A DNA stretch of 64,000 nt. Origin: Cepaea nemoralis (taxonomy: Eukaryota > Mollusca > Gastropoda > Stylommatophora > Helicidae). Below the pieces are notes generated by a model. That model had not been told where the DNA came from and ran no database searches. It worked only from the letters and a program-made list of their open reading frames with translations. The DNA lies in NCBI GenBank assembly GCA_014155875.1, contig JACEFZ010018349.1:682001-746000 (forward strand), in the 5' to 3' direction. Numbering within the stretch: position 1 is the stretch's first letter; every line of letters begins with the position of its first letter. The position numbers and the translations under genes are program-made. Positions 54,937 to 64,000 of the stretch are shown piece after piece.

Positions 54937-56032
54937 GTAAGCAACTTGCTATTGTAAATTGCATGTAAAGAATCTGAGACAAAAAAAGAACATTTTGTAA
55001 ATAGAAGTATGATCCATACAGAACTCCCAGAGCACAGCTCTAATCCTCAGTAACCTCTGGTCGAGACACCCTGCTGGAAGATCTCTTAGCACTTAAAGTA
55101 GTATCCAAGTTCTTGTCTGAAACTGGAATTATAGTCTGACTGAGAAAGAACGCAAGAAGAATATGAAGAAGCAAGAGAAGAAAATATTGTTGTACATACA
55201 TTGGGTCATTTTAAAAGCAATACAAATGATCTTTTCATTCCTCTTGTATTGCTTTTGACGTTAACAGTTAAAGGAATAACTTCATTGCATCATGTTTTAC
55301 CACAGCTAGATCAGTCTCTCACTGCAGAGCGGCAAGTCAGCTGTCGAGAGCACAGCACGATTTACAAACTCTGGAGCTCCAGCAATGACACCAGGGGTCT
55401 TTGGAAAAATTGTACGTGTAGTCTGAATGACACAGTAAGGAAGCTAAGCCATATTCTTAAGATCTTGAAGCTGACTGACATCTTAATCATTTGCCACAGA
55501 GTTCCCTGTTTTTGAAGTGCTATTCTTTAATTAGGACTGTCATAGTATAATGGTCAGTACACTAGCTTACCAGCATAGTGACCTGTGGTTCAATCACTTT
55601 TCTCTGACGGAATGCCTCAGGGATTAACCCAGTTTAATTAAATGGGAACCAGATACTTTTAAGAATTACTGGAAAGGAAAGGAGATGAAGAAAGGAACTA
55701 GCCACTCTACTTTATTATACCATAGCTTAGTACAGGGTCTGGTTTGGAATATACACTTACTCACCTGAAAGTCTAAAACCATAATCCCCGTCAAAGTACT
55801 CTTTTGGGATTACACACTTTTCCCAGTGGTCACCATTGTTGGAAGCATTTTAGGAAGACCTCTTTGGAAGTGAAGAAAAATGAGGCTGTCATACTTCACA
55901 TAATGTCTTAGCATGACTCAAGACAGGTTCCATTCAGTGGGATTGTCATCTTGGGGATCAGCCAAAAATCGCAAGGAGGTAGGGTAGGTTGGAAGAGTGG
56001 GAAGCCTGACAAACCAGTGGAATATTGAATAT
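54937..56032. other. NFRKB intron 3, left part
   Basis: Positions 55535-55690 are a SINE-C copy (AGTATAATGGTCAGTACACT, TGTGGTTCAATCAC, GTTTAATTAAATGGGAACC). A 104-codon ORF at 55201-55515 on the plus strand has a hydrophobic N-terminal stretch but no splice, repeat or family support. I treat it as chance. Confidence 0.5.
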
Positions 56033-58080
56033 CTTCTTCTTCAGCGTTCCGAGCCATTGAGGTTCTTTGCTGCAGATACAATCCGTCTCCATTCGTCTCT
56101 CTGGTGGCCCTTCTCTTGCCAGTCGTTGATTCCAAGTGCTTGTAGGTCTGTATATGTATTATCTCTCCACCGCCTTCTTGGTCTACCTCAGGGTCTATGG
56201 TAATTTATTTCCTGAGTGTAAGCGAGTTTTGTTTCCCTATATCTTCCATTCTTTCTATATGCTCCAGCCATTGTAGTCTATTAGCCTTCATGATACCAGT
56301 GATTAGCGGGGACTTAAACAGATCATAAATGTCTTTGTTACTTCTTCTTTTCCACTCTCCACTTTGTGTATCCCTAATGGGTCCAAAGATGTGTCTTAAA
56401 ATTTTGTTCTCAAAGGTTTGTAACAAGGCTTCGTCTCCTTTCGTTGTACTCCAGGTTTCAGAGCCATACAGCACAACTGGTCTGATCAGTGTTTTGTATA
56501 TTGTGATTTTGGTGTTACGAGATAGCGCCTTTGATTTTAGTAGATGTTGTAGTGCATAGTATATCTTATTTCCAGAGTTGATTCTAGTTTGTATTTCTTC
56601 CCTTATGATGTTGGAGCAGTTGAAGATTGTACCCAGGTATTTGTATGTTTCCGTTCTTTTAATGGTCATATTATCTATTTGTATGTGGCCAGAGTTTTTA
56701 GCCATTCCGTCTCTTGAAATTACCATATATTCTGTCTTATCTTGGTTGATAACCAGCCCCATCTGTTGGGCTTTTTCCTTTAAGTGAGTCAATATTTCCA
56801 ATGTCTTTTGTTCACTTTGCCCTATAATATCTATATCATCTGCATAACCAAGCAGCTTGGATGTTCCTCCAATATCACATTCCTCCTTTACCTTCCTTAA
56901 AACTTTCTCTAGAGCCAGATTGAAGAGTAGCGGCGATAGTGCATCACCCTGTTTCAAGTCAGATGTTATTTGGAAGGGGTCTGATTTCCTGCCTTTATAT
57001 GTTACTATATTATAAGTATCTTCCATGCATAGTCTGGTCATGTTGATTAACTTCCTTGGTATTCCAAATTCCTGCATAGCATTCCATAGACTATTCCTAT
57101 GGACACCTTTTTAAAATCCACAAAAATGTTATGGAGATCTCTTTTATATTCCCAATTTTTCTCAGCTATTTGTCGTAAGATAAATATCTGATCTGTTGTT
57201 GATCTGTTTTGTCTAAAACCCGCCTGGTAGTCACCTAATATATCTTCTGAATATGGTTTTAGTCTATTTAGTAATATTGCGGATAGTATCTTATAGCTTG
57301 TGGACAGTGGTGATATTCCTCTATGATTTCCACATTGGAACTTGTCTCCTTTCTTAAAGATAGGTATCAATAATGACTCTTTCCAGTCATGGGGTAATTC
57401 TTCTGTCCTCCAGATTTTTATTATTAGTTCGTATAGCTTTAGATGTAATGCATGGCCACCTGCCTTTATAAATTCAGCAGCAATTCCATCAGTCCCAGTT
57501 GCCTTATTGTTTTTAAGTCGTGTGATTACATATAGGATTTCTTCAAATGTAGGTTCTTCAATTTGTGGTTTGCATGTTAGAACCTCTTCCTGTGGGAAAA
57601 TGTTACTTGGAGCTTCACAAATTAGTAATTCAACAAAATATTCTTTCCATGTGTTGCACATTTCCTCATTGGTATTTATCATATTCCCATTTTTGTCTTT
57701 TAAACCATATGTGTTTTGTTGGTGCCCTCGTTTCATTGACTTCAGTTCTTTAAACAATTTTCTGGATTCATTTTTCTGGTGATTAGTTTCCATATCTTTG
57801 ATTATATTACTCATATATTCTCGCTTCTGCTGTCGGACTATTTTTGTAGCCTCTTTACATTCATTTCTATAATGCTCTTCCTTTTGGATGTTGTTGATGT
57901 CATTTAACCATAAATGTCTGGCATTCTTTTTCCTAATGACTGCTTCTTCACATTTTTGATTGAACCATCTGTTCTTTCTATGCGTGGTTAACACACCGAG
58001 ACATTCTTCTGCGGTAGATTGAATTGTATTCTTGATGTTCAACCAAGTTTGGTCAACGCTTTCCTCCAAAGAGTTTTGCA
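56033..58080 (-). mobile_element. RTE-like LINE, 5'-truncated, 14-bp target-site duplication
   Basis: GGAATATTGAATAT at 56019-56032 and 58081-58094 brackets 2048 bp. On the minus strand it encodes, with one frame break near 57100, a post-endonuclease linker (NRWFNQKCEEAV), RT motifs GTDGIAAEFIKAGG, NHRGISPLSTSYKI, AGFRQNRSTTDQIF, IFVDFKK, LKQGDALSPLLFNLALEKVL and LGYADDIDIIG (intact catalytic Asp pair), then YKTLIRPVVLYGSETW, FGPIRD and LQWLEHIERM. It ends GGAACGCTGAAGAAGAAG. The endonuclease is missing through 5' truncation. The LGYADDIDI and GSETW motifs are typical of RTE-type and related LINEs. Confidence 0.93.
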
Positions 58081-58094
58081 GGAATATTGAATAT

Positions 58095-58519
58095 GGCCAA
58101 GAAAATCTGAATAAGATGCAAAGAATGCAAGTGAACTTGTAGGTAACTGGAATTTGGCAGCTCGACCATGACAACACACCTACTCATTCTTTCCTATTCT
58201 GTGTTATTTCCACTCAAGACCTACATTTTTGCACCCAAATCTGAGAAGGCTGGGTATATATACAGTCTCGCTAGCCAGGAGATCGGTGGCAGGGGATGAG
58301 ACACTTGATATTAGAAATCAGTGGGTTTTGTAAACATTCCAGCTGTGTACCAGCTAACTTTGACCCTAAGACAAAGACACACAACTTAGCCACATCTCCC
58401 CAGATGCATTTAAATGTTGATGAGATTATATAAATAATCATTTATTGTAGCGGCATGCTTTATGGCACAGTTATTTCTGTTGTATACAACTTTATAGCCT
58501 CTTATTTAAATATTTACAG
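58095..58519. other. NFRKB intron 3, right part
   Basis: Nothing recognised apart from AT-rich sequence before the acceptor. Confidence 0.4.
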
Positions 58520-58587
58520 GCGGCTTTTTAATGGCGAGAATTTTAAGTTTGGAAATCCGCTTGATGTCATGCACAGGAAGTTGAAAG
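58520..58587 (+). CDS. NFRKB: NFRKB-like protein, exon 4
   Basis: Completes a split Arg codon and encodes RLFNGENFKFGNPLDVMHRK then LK. The GENFxFGNPL core matches human ALFSGENFRFGNPLHIAQKL and is the strongest single signature for the family. Acceptor atatttacag, donor G/GTATGA. Confidence 0.95.
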
Positions 58588-58771
58588 GTATGATATAATT
58601 GTTGGTACACTTTATAATAGTTTCAAGACTTTTTATTGTATTTTACATGTTTGTTGCTTTTAAAGTTAATGATAAATATTACTGCAGTAACAATAAATCT
58701 ACTTATATGGTATTTTCTGTAACACTTATAACTTGTCTTTAACTTGAGGAGATGGAGTCTCTGAGGAGCAG

Positions 58772-59151
58772 AGGCAGCGCAGTGGCTAGATGCTTGCTTG
58801 CCAGCCTTGTGTTCATGGGTTTGAATCTGCTTTGTGGATTTTCAAAAGTGACATGATCTCCCGTGTTGATCCAGTCTACAATGGGAACCCAGAAATGTCT
58901 TTGGGAAGTAAATACTGATAGTGACCACATCACAACTTTTTTCGGTCATGTGACGAGAAGAGAGGCATTGGAGAACATCGTGGCATGGAGGAATATCATC
59001 AGCAGAATTGATTCAGATCACCAAAGACCGAGATCTGTGGAGAGACATGAACGCCCATGCCAGCTGGCAGGGCACTTGATGATGATGACCACATCACCCA
59101 TTGAGTGCCATTTGGTCTATGAAAATATGAATCTAACACTATGTGCCCAAT
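58772..59151 (+). mobile_element. SINE-C split by a LINE 3' fragment with 12-bp target-site duplication
   Basis: SINE-C (GCAGTGGCTAGATGCTTGCT, ATGGGTTTGAATCTGC, GTTGATCCAGTCTACAATGG) is interrupted at 58934-59085. The duplication TGACCACATCAC occurs at 58922-58933 and 59086-59097. The insert is 152 bp of RTE-like LINE end (TTTTTCGGTCATGTGACGAG to ACATGAACGCCCATGCCAGC) with a (GAT)n tail. Confidence 0.88.
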
Positions 59152-59780
59152 TCACCTTCTTTGGTCACATCATACAACATAATCTACTGAAAATTATAAT
59201 GGAGGGCAAAAAGAGTTAGAGGGCTTCAAAGATATAAATGGACAAAACATGAAGATATGGTCAGGATATAATCTTACAGAATATATAACAAAGGCTCAGA
59301 GCAGGAAACTGTTCGAGTTCTATTACTGCCAACCTTACCATAGAAATAACATTGGGTCATGGTGATGATGATGAAAGGTTCCTGTAGGACTGACAGAGAT
59401 CTATAAATCACCTCAGAATAATGTATTAAGTAATTTATTATTATTTTCAGCAATTTACCATCTTCACAATTTAAATTCTTAGGCATCTGTTCCTGTGATA
59501 AATGTTGCAAATACCTTGGACTGCCAGAGTAAGCAACAATGATTGCCTAAAAGAGGCTAATGAAATAAGAATATTATATACAACTATTAGAAAGAGACAA
59601 ACAACATTCTTTGGTCATATAATAAGAAAAGAGGCATTGGAAAATATTGTGATGACTGGAAAGATCAATGGGAGAAGAGGCAGGGACAGACCAAGAGATG
59701 ATGATGTTGGATGGATTGAGACTAGGGCATGGAGGAATATCATTAACAGGGTTGCTCCGAAGCACAAGGAGTCAAATCTG
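59152..59780 (+). mobile_element. RTE-like LINE 3' end fragments
   Basis: 59152-59372 reads FFGHIIQHNLLKIIMEGK and ends in (GATGAT)n. 59480-59780 reads KYLGLPE, RDKQHSLVI-type text and GRRGRDRPRDDDVG. Both are degraded ends of RTE-like elements in plus orientation. Confidence 0.65.
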
Positions 59781-59783
59781 TCA

Positions 59784-60765
59784 ATCAATCAATCATGTGC
59801 CATGCGGAAAGTGTGGGCAGTCCTGACTCGCCATTTCACTCGATCACCAGAGTCGTGGATCAGCTCAGTGTTCCTGTCTCGTCCATGCCATGTGGCCAAG
59901 CCATCCAGGTATTTTCCTCTCAGTCTTCCTCTTGGTCTGTTCCCTTCGATCTAGCCAGTTGTCACTAAGTTCTCCAATCCATTTCTTCTCATAACATGTC
60001 CAAAAAGTTTTGACTGTCTACGTCTAATTTCTCTAATCAATTTACGATTGTCATTTGTCTCCTGTAGTACTTGGTCATTGGTTTTTCTGTCTGTCCATGG
60101 TGTTCTTTGCATTTTCCCCAGAAACCACATTTCTGCAGCCATCAGATGTTTCTTTCAACTTGACTGCTCATTGTCCAAGTTTCACATCCATACAAAAGAA
60201 CAGGCTCTATGTATCCCAACACTCTTTTTCTCATTTCAGTTGACATCTTTTTATTGGTCAGAATGTTTTTCATCTTGCTAAAGGCTACTTTCGCCATGGC
60301 GATTCTTGTTCTAATCTCTTCAAGGCATCTCCCATCAGATGTTATGACTGTTCCGAGATAATTGTACCGATTCACTTGTTGAAGAATAGTCCCATTTACT
60401 TGTATATTACATTGTGGTATTTCGTTCTTCCTAGTGACTACCATAACCTGTGTCTTTTTACAATTTAATTCTAACCCCAGTTGCTCACTGTGTACAACAA
60501 CCGCATCTACTAATTGTTGCAGATCCTGCGCATTGTCTGCAATCAATACTGTATCATCTGCATATCTAATGTTATTGATGTTTCGTCCTCCAATGCTGAT
60601 TCCATTTATATCTTCTACATTTCTGAAAATATTTTCACTGTATAGGGAAAAAAGATCTGGAGACATTACACATCTCTGCCTAACACCTCTCTTAATAGGC
60701 TGATATTGTCCCACTTCATTATCAATCCTTATGGCAGCTTGTTGTTTCCAATATATGTTTATATG
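59784..60765 (-). mobile_element. RTE-like LINE copy, 5'-truncated, with ATTG-type tail
   Basis: On the minus strand 60714-60142 encodes GQYQPIKRGVRQRCVMSPDL, IRYADDTVLIADN (catalytic Asp pair intact), NRYNYLGTVITSDGRC and EPVLLYGCETWTMS. After a frame break come RRRQSKLFGHVMRRNGLENL and the end region, then a (TGAT)n tail at 59798-59784. The mutated RQRCVMSPDL (normally RQGCVLSP) and frame break show it is inactive. Confidence 0.88.
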
Positions 60766-61075
60766 CTAAAAATTACCATTACATAAATTATGTACTCTTC
60801 TAAGTAATAGTGGTGTGTTGGTGAGGGCAGTATGCTGACAGTGGCATGAGCGTGGTCAAACAAGGCTGGATGCCAGTTCTCATCTCTTGATATGGGAGGG
60901 AACGACAGGCCACCCATATCTCCTTGCACTCAGTCCCACAAAATGTTAGGTCCTAAAACTTCAGATACCCACAGCAGACTTCTGCTACTGGATATGTTCG
61001 TTCTTTGTTCTTTTTCAAAGAAGTGCTTTATTAACAATGATCAAAATGATATTGCGTTGTATATTTTTATTCCAG
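60766..61075. other. NFRKB intron 4, right end
   Basis: Positions 60830-60960 (GTATGCTGACAGTGGCATGA) may be a worn SINE head. Nothing else was seen. Confidence 0.35.
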
Positions 61076-61203
61076 AGGGCTACTTACACCCAGAAATAGC
61101 ATGCTACAGGAAGCAGACACGCCAGTTCCGTTACAGAGATTATAAAATGAGGCACCAGAGTTATTTGTCAGATCTGTTAACTCATTTACTACTTGCAAGA
61201 CAG
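61076..61203 (+). CDS. NFRKB: NFRKB-like protein, exon 5
   Basis: Completes a Glu codon and adds 42 residues: GYLHPEIACYRKQTRQFRYR, DYKMRHQSYLSDLLTHLLLA, RQ. This matches human DGHFNPEVVKYRQLCFKSQYKRY...YFHRLLKQILASR, the last helices of the DEUBAD domain. Acceptor tttttattccag, donor CAG/GTATGC, phase 0 at the end. Confidence 0.93.
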
Positions 61204-62243
61204 GTATGCTGTATATATGCAGCATATGTGCCATACAATTATTTTAGTCGAAGGCATACAATTTTAATTCAGGCAAATTGTGAGCACTGTGTTGTGCTAT
61301 GAACAAGACTCTTTTAGCAGTGTGTAAATTTAATGGAAGATACTTCCATATTCATGTAAAATGCTCAGTCTTCACATATACTAGGTCTAGGCATATTAAG
61401 GTTGTAAGACCAGCTCACTTTTCACCACCTTATCTTCCCAGAAACATCTTTGGTACATATTTAACGAGGCTGGGTTGACTTCAGAGCTGTACTACATCTT
61501 CTGCCTTTTATCCTCCATTGAAGCATAGGCCCTCAACCCACTCACACCAAGCCTTTCAATCTTTTGCCATCTCCTGCAACTGTCTCCATGTCCTTCTCAT
61601 ATTATTCATGTCTATCTCTGATTCCCTTTTCCATGTGTTTACTACACCTCCCTATATTTCATTTGCCCCGCGTGTTCTAGAGAAAGAATTTTGTAGTTAT
61701 ACTGTCAGGTATTTTTAATGTGTGTCCTACCTTGCGCCATTGAAATTTCCTCATGTCATGATTCACTGGGATTGCAATACAAAGATTCTGGAGAGAATGG
61801 AAATGAAGAGAGAGTTGATGAAAGAAATACAAAAAGTGAGACTAGTTAAATATTTTGACCATATTAAAAGGCATAGCATTCTTTTAAAAAGCTTACTGGA
61901 GGGAAGAACTGAAGACAGGCGAGCAAGAGGTTAACTGTAATACTAGTTGAAATGTAACATCAAAATGTGGACAAACAGCAGACTATCAGAGTGTATAACA
62001 AGGACTAAAGACAGTGTTGGAGACCTGTTGCAACCAAACTTCACGGTGGAAATGGCACCTGATTAATTGTATATTGTTGTATTATAACATTTTCTTGGTT
62101 GCATTGTGTAAAACTGAACATACCCCTTTCAAACAACATGTAACAATTTACGCTAGTTAGTTTAAAAATGATTGTTGTTCTGTAAGTTGTGTCAGATTTA
62201 TGTCACTATTATTTTCTAACATGCCCAATTTGTCTCCTTGCAG
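61204..62243. other. NFRKB intron 5 with LINE fragments
   Basis: 61498-61720 is a minus fragment of the 25310 LINE family (TCCTCCATTGAAGCATAGGC). 61722-62065 is a plus RTE-like tail (MKRELMKEIQKVRLVKYFDH, then a block ending in GGTGGAAATGGCACC-type text). Confidence 0.55.
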
Positions 62244-62362
62244 GAACTTTTTGAACATGCATCTACATTAGCACCAGGAGAATCCATCAAATTTAAATAT
62301 CGTCCACCCCCAAAGAAGAAATCTACACCTCTAGAACAAACTGTGAAGAAAAAAACATTCAG
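62244..62362 (+). CDS. NFRKB: NFRKB-like protein, exon 6
   Basis: Thirty-nine codons plus two bases: ELFEHASTLAPGESIKFKYR, PPPKKKSTPLEQTVKKKTF. This corresponds to human DLLEMARRSGPALPFRQKRPSPSRTPEEREW, the basic linker after DEUBAD. Acceptor tgtctccttgcag, donor AG/GTAGTG. Confidence 0.92.
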
Positions 62363-63976
62363 GTAGTGTAGGAAATAATGATCTGTAGAAGAAGCAAAAA
62401 ATATTTTATAAAGTTTTTCTTTTCTTATGAATTGAGGCTGGCTCTGTTATGTTCCATGACATATCTCCATTTTCAGCATGCTTGTTAACATCTAGGAATA
62501 GAAACTTGTATCTTTGAGCTCATTGTTTGCACATTTCTTTGACAATGTGTGTTTTTTATTAGCATAGTGGAGGTTGGCATGGCTGAATGGATAAGAGCAC
62601 ATGTTCTTACACTTCCGGTGTGCTGATACCATTTGAATGAAAGAATGTATGAGAGGAAATAGAGAAGAAGGGCAGAATGTCAGACGGGCCTGCGTGCCCA
62701 ATTCTTAACCCTTTGAAAATGATGTTCGTTCGTTCACTCGTTCGTAGCTGGTTCAACCACTACACTGGTCATTTGGACTAAAATGTTGACTTCTCGTCCT
62801 TGACTTGGAAACGTAAATTACAAGTACCTCTGAAGTTGGAGTGGGTTTGCCTGATGGGACACTGGTAACGGACAATAATTCACATGCAAAAATAAGTCCA
62901 GTTCATGGGGAGAGATAAATTTGAAAACTTATAATGCCTTCCTCTGGCTCTTTTCCCATCATTTTTGTCACTAAGTGTTTAAGTTTATTTCTTATAACAT
63001 GCCCAAAAAAACCTGTGACAACTGGCACACTTGTACCATACCAATAAGCATAGGCAGAAATGACATGCCATCTCAGACAGTGGTTAGAGTATTGGACTAG
63101 GTCCGTGTTCTTGTCCTAACTATGCTATGTTTGCCAAGCCATCAAGATATACCTCTTTGCCTTCCTCTTGTTCTTTTCCCATCAAGTTTCTCCTAAATTT
63201 TCAAGTATTTCTCCTCATGACATGCTAGACTGAAATACCAAGTTCAGTTGTCGATAGCATTTCAGCTTGTTTTAGAGCTAGGAGAAAAGGTAATGGTAGT
63301 CTTGTAGCACGTACTGCCTTTGGGGTAGTGAAGTGTTGGACCGTCATATATTCTAGAGAGTTTGAAGCCTGCACTCATCATACTGTTAGAGAGGGAAAGA
63401 CTGGCCACCCTTTCACTGTGCATCCAGGCCTACAAAATGTGATGGTGTTAACACTTCACAGATCCATAGCCGGTTCTTGCTTTTGGACTTGCTTGTTTGG
63501 AAATCAAAAGCATGTCACACAATATGAAAATATGTCACAAACATGCACAATATGGTCACTCAACGTTATTGGGAATAAACTGGAGGTTTAATGTATCAAC
63601 TGTTGTAAACGATATTAAAGAATTTACAAAATATTGTCAGGTCAATGTAATTCAGTCCCATAGATTGGTATACAGCTTTTGAACTTGTAACATCTCCATT
63701 CCAGGTTTGTGACCTGCTCATAAGCATATTCTAAGAAGAATAAGCTAGTGGTTTTCCCTTGAATACAATATGCACATGCATGGTTTGGTAGGGAAGCTCA
63801 ACCTTGCAGCTCTAATTTCCTGCCATTCAGAACGAGTGAGGCTTCTTCTGAGCTCAAGCATAGAACAAAACATTAACAGTAGAAACCGGAAATTTGTTTA
63901 GACAAGTCTCATGTGGAAAACACAGTGTTAGAAACAATGTCATTTGTAATATGGGAAGTGTTTTTTTTGTTTACAG
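62363..63976. other. NFRKB intron 6 with SINE-A and LINE fragments
   Basis: 62571-62905 is a plus SINE-A whose head and body are separated by about 125 bp of unrelated sequence (62637-62750). 62937-63240 holds worn fragments of the RTE-like family seen at 4273. 63241-63976 contains nothing recognisable. Confidence 0.5.
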
Positions 63977-64000
63977 AATTCTAAAGGAAGTAAGAGAGGA
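63977..64000 (+). CDS. NFRKB: NFRKB-like protein, exon 7 (cut by window edge)
   Basis: Completes the split Arg codon and reads ILKEVREE, matching human KVLREVKEE. The acceptor is ttgtttacag. The gene continues beyond the window; human NFRKB is about 1300 residues, so only roughly the first fifth is present. Confidence 0.92.

Noticed and set aside
55201..55515. 104-codon ORF with a hydrophobic start resembling a signal peptide
   Set aside because: It lies in an NFRKB intron without family similarity, splice signals or conservation evidence. The length is compatible with chance.

Overview
This is animal nuclear DNA. It is AT-rich, all real genes are split by GT-AG introns, and most of the window is transposable elements and tandem repeats. 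The host proteins look bilaterian. The HMG-box sequence and the jockey/I-type and RTE-type reverse transcriptases would suit a lophotrochozoan, perhaps a gastropod mollusc, but that assignment is inference. No rRNA, intact tRNA, CRISPR or bacterial features were seen.

Three host genes are recognisable, all for chromatin or transcription proteins. (1) An HMGB-type protein on the minus strand has coding exons at 6286-6134, 4148-3997 and 1838-1670. Box A and most of box B are present; the acidic C-terminal exon is not seen. (2) A SAP30/SAP30L-like Sin3-HDAC subunit on the plus strand has exons at 20827-20989, 25163-25282, 32782-32880 and 35702-35809, with a stop codon but no identified start codon. 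(3) The N-terminal part of an NFRKB-like INO80 subunit on the plus strand has seven coding exons from 52146 to the window edge. Splice sites and reading phases agree at every junction between identified exons.

The rest is a layered record of insertions. I use working names. SINE-A is tRNA-derived and ends in GAGTTCAAAGCGAGCGAGCG. SINE-B is tRNA-like and ends in GTCCTGTAAAGGATATGCAA. SINE-C carries a GGCTA/GGTTTGAATCC head. Element D is a family with an (AAG)n tail, about 1.66 kb at full length and without a long ORF. LINE-R is an RNase H-type LINE with an AAG tail. LINE-I is a jockey/I-like LINE with reverse transcriptase and RNase H. Several RTE-like LINEs are also present. Many insertions have exact target-site duplications (TSDs), so the order of events can be read.

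Tandem repeats include a 55-bp minisatellite inside the HMGB gene (2030-3425), a 118-bp array within a mobile element (18.05-18.83 kb) and a 21-bp minisatellite (27.53-28.65 kb, resuming at 31.98 kb) in a SAP30L intron.

The most interesting structure is 28646-31983. A full-length element D lies inside the 21-bp minisatellite, and a second full-length element D lies inside it in the opposite orientation with a 14-bp TSD. Removing the inner copy leaves an outer copy of 1661 bp against 1663 bp for the inner one. The element begins with two nested stems and one separate hairpin that persist in a diverged copy partly through G-U pairs, which suggests a structured RNA 5' end.
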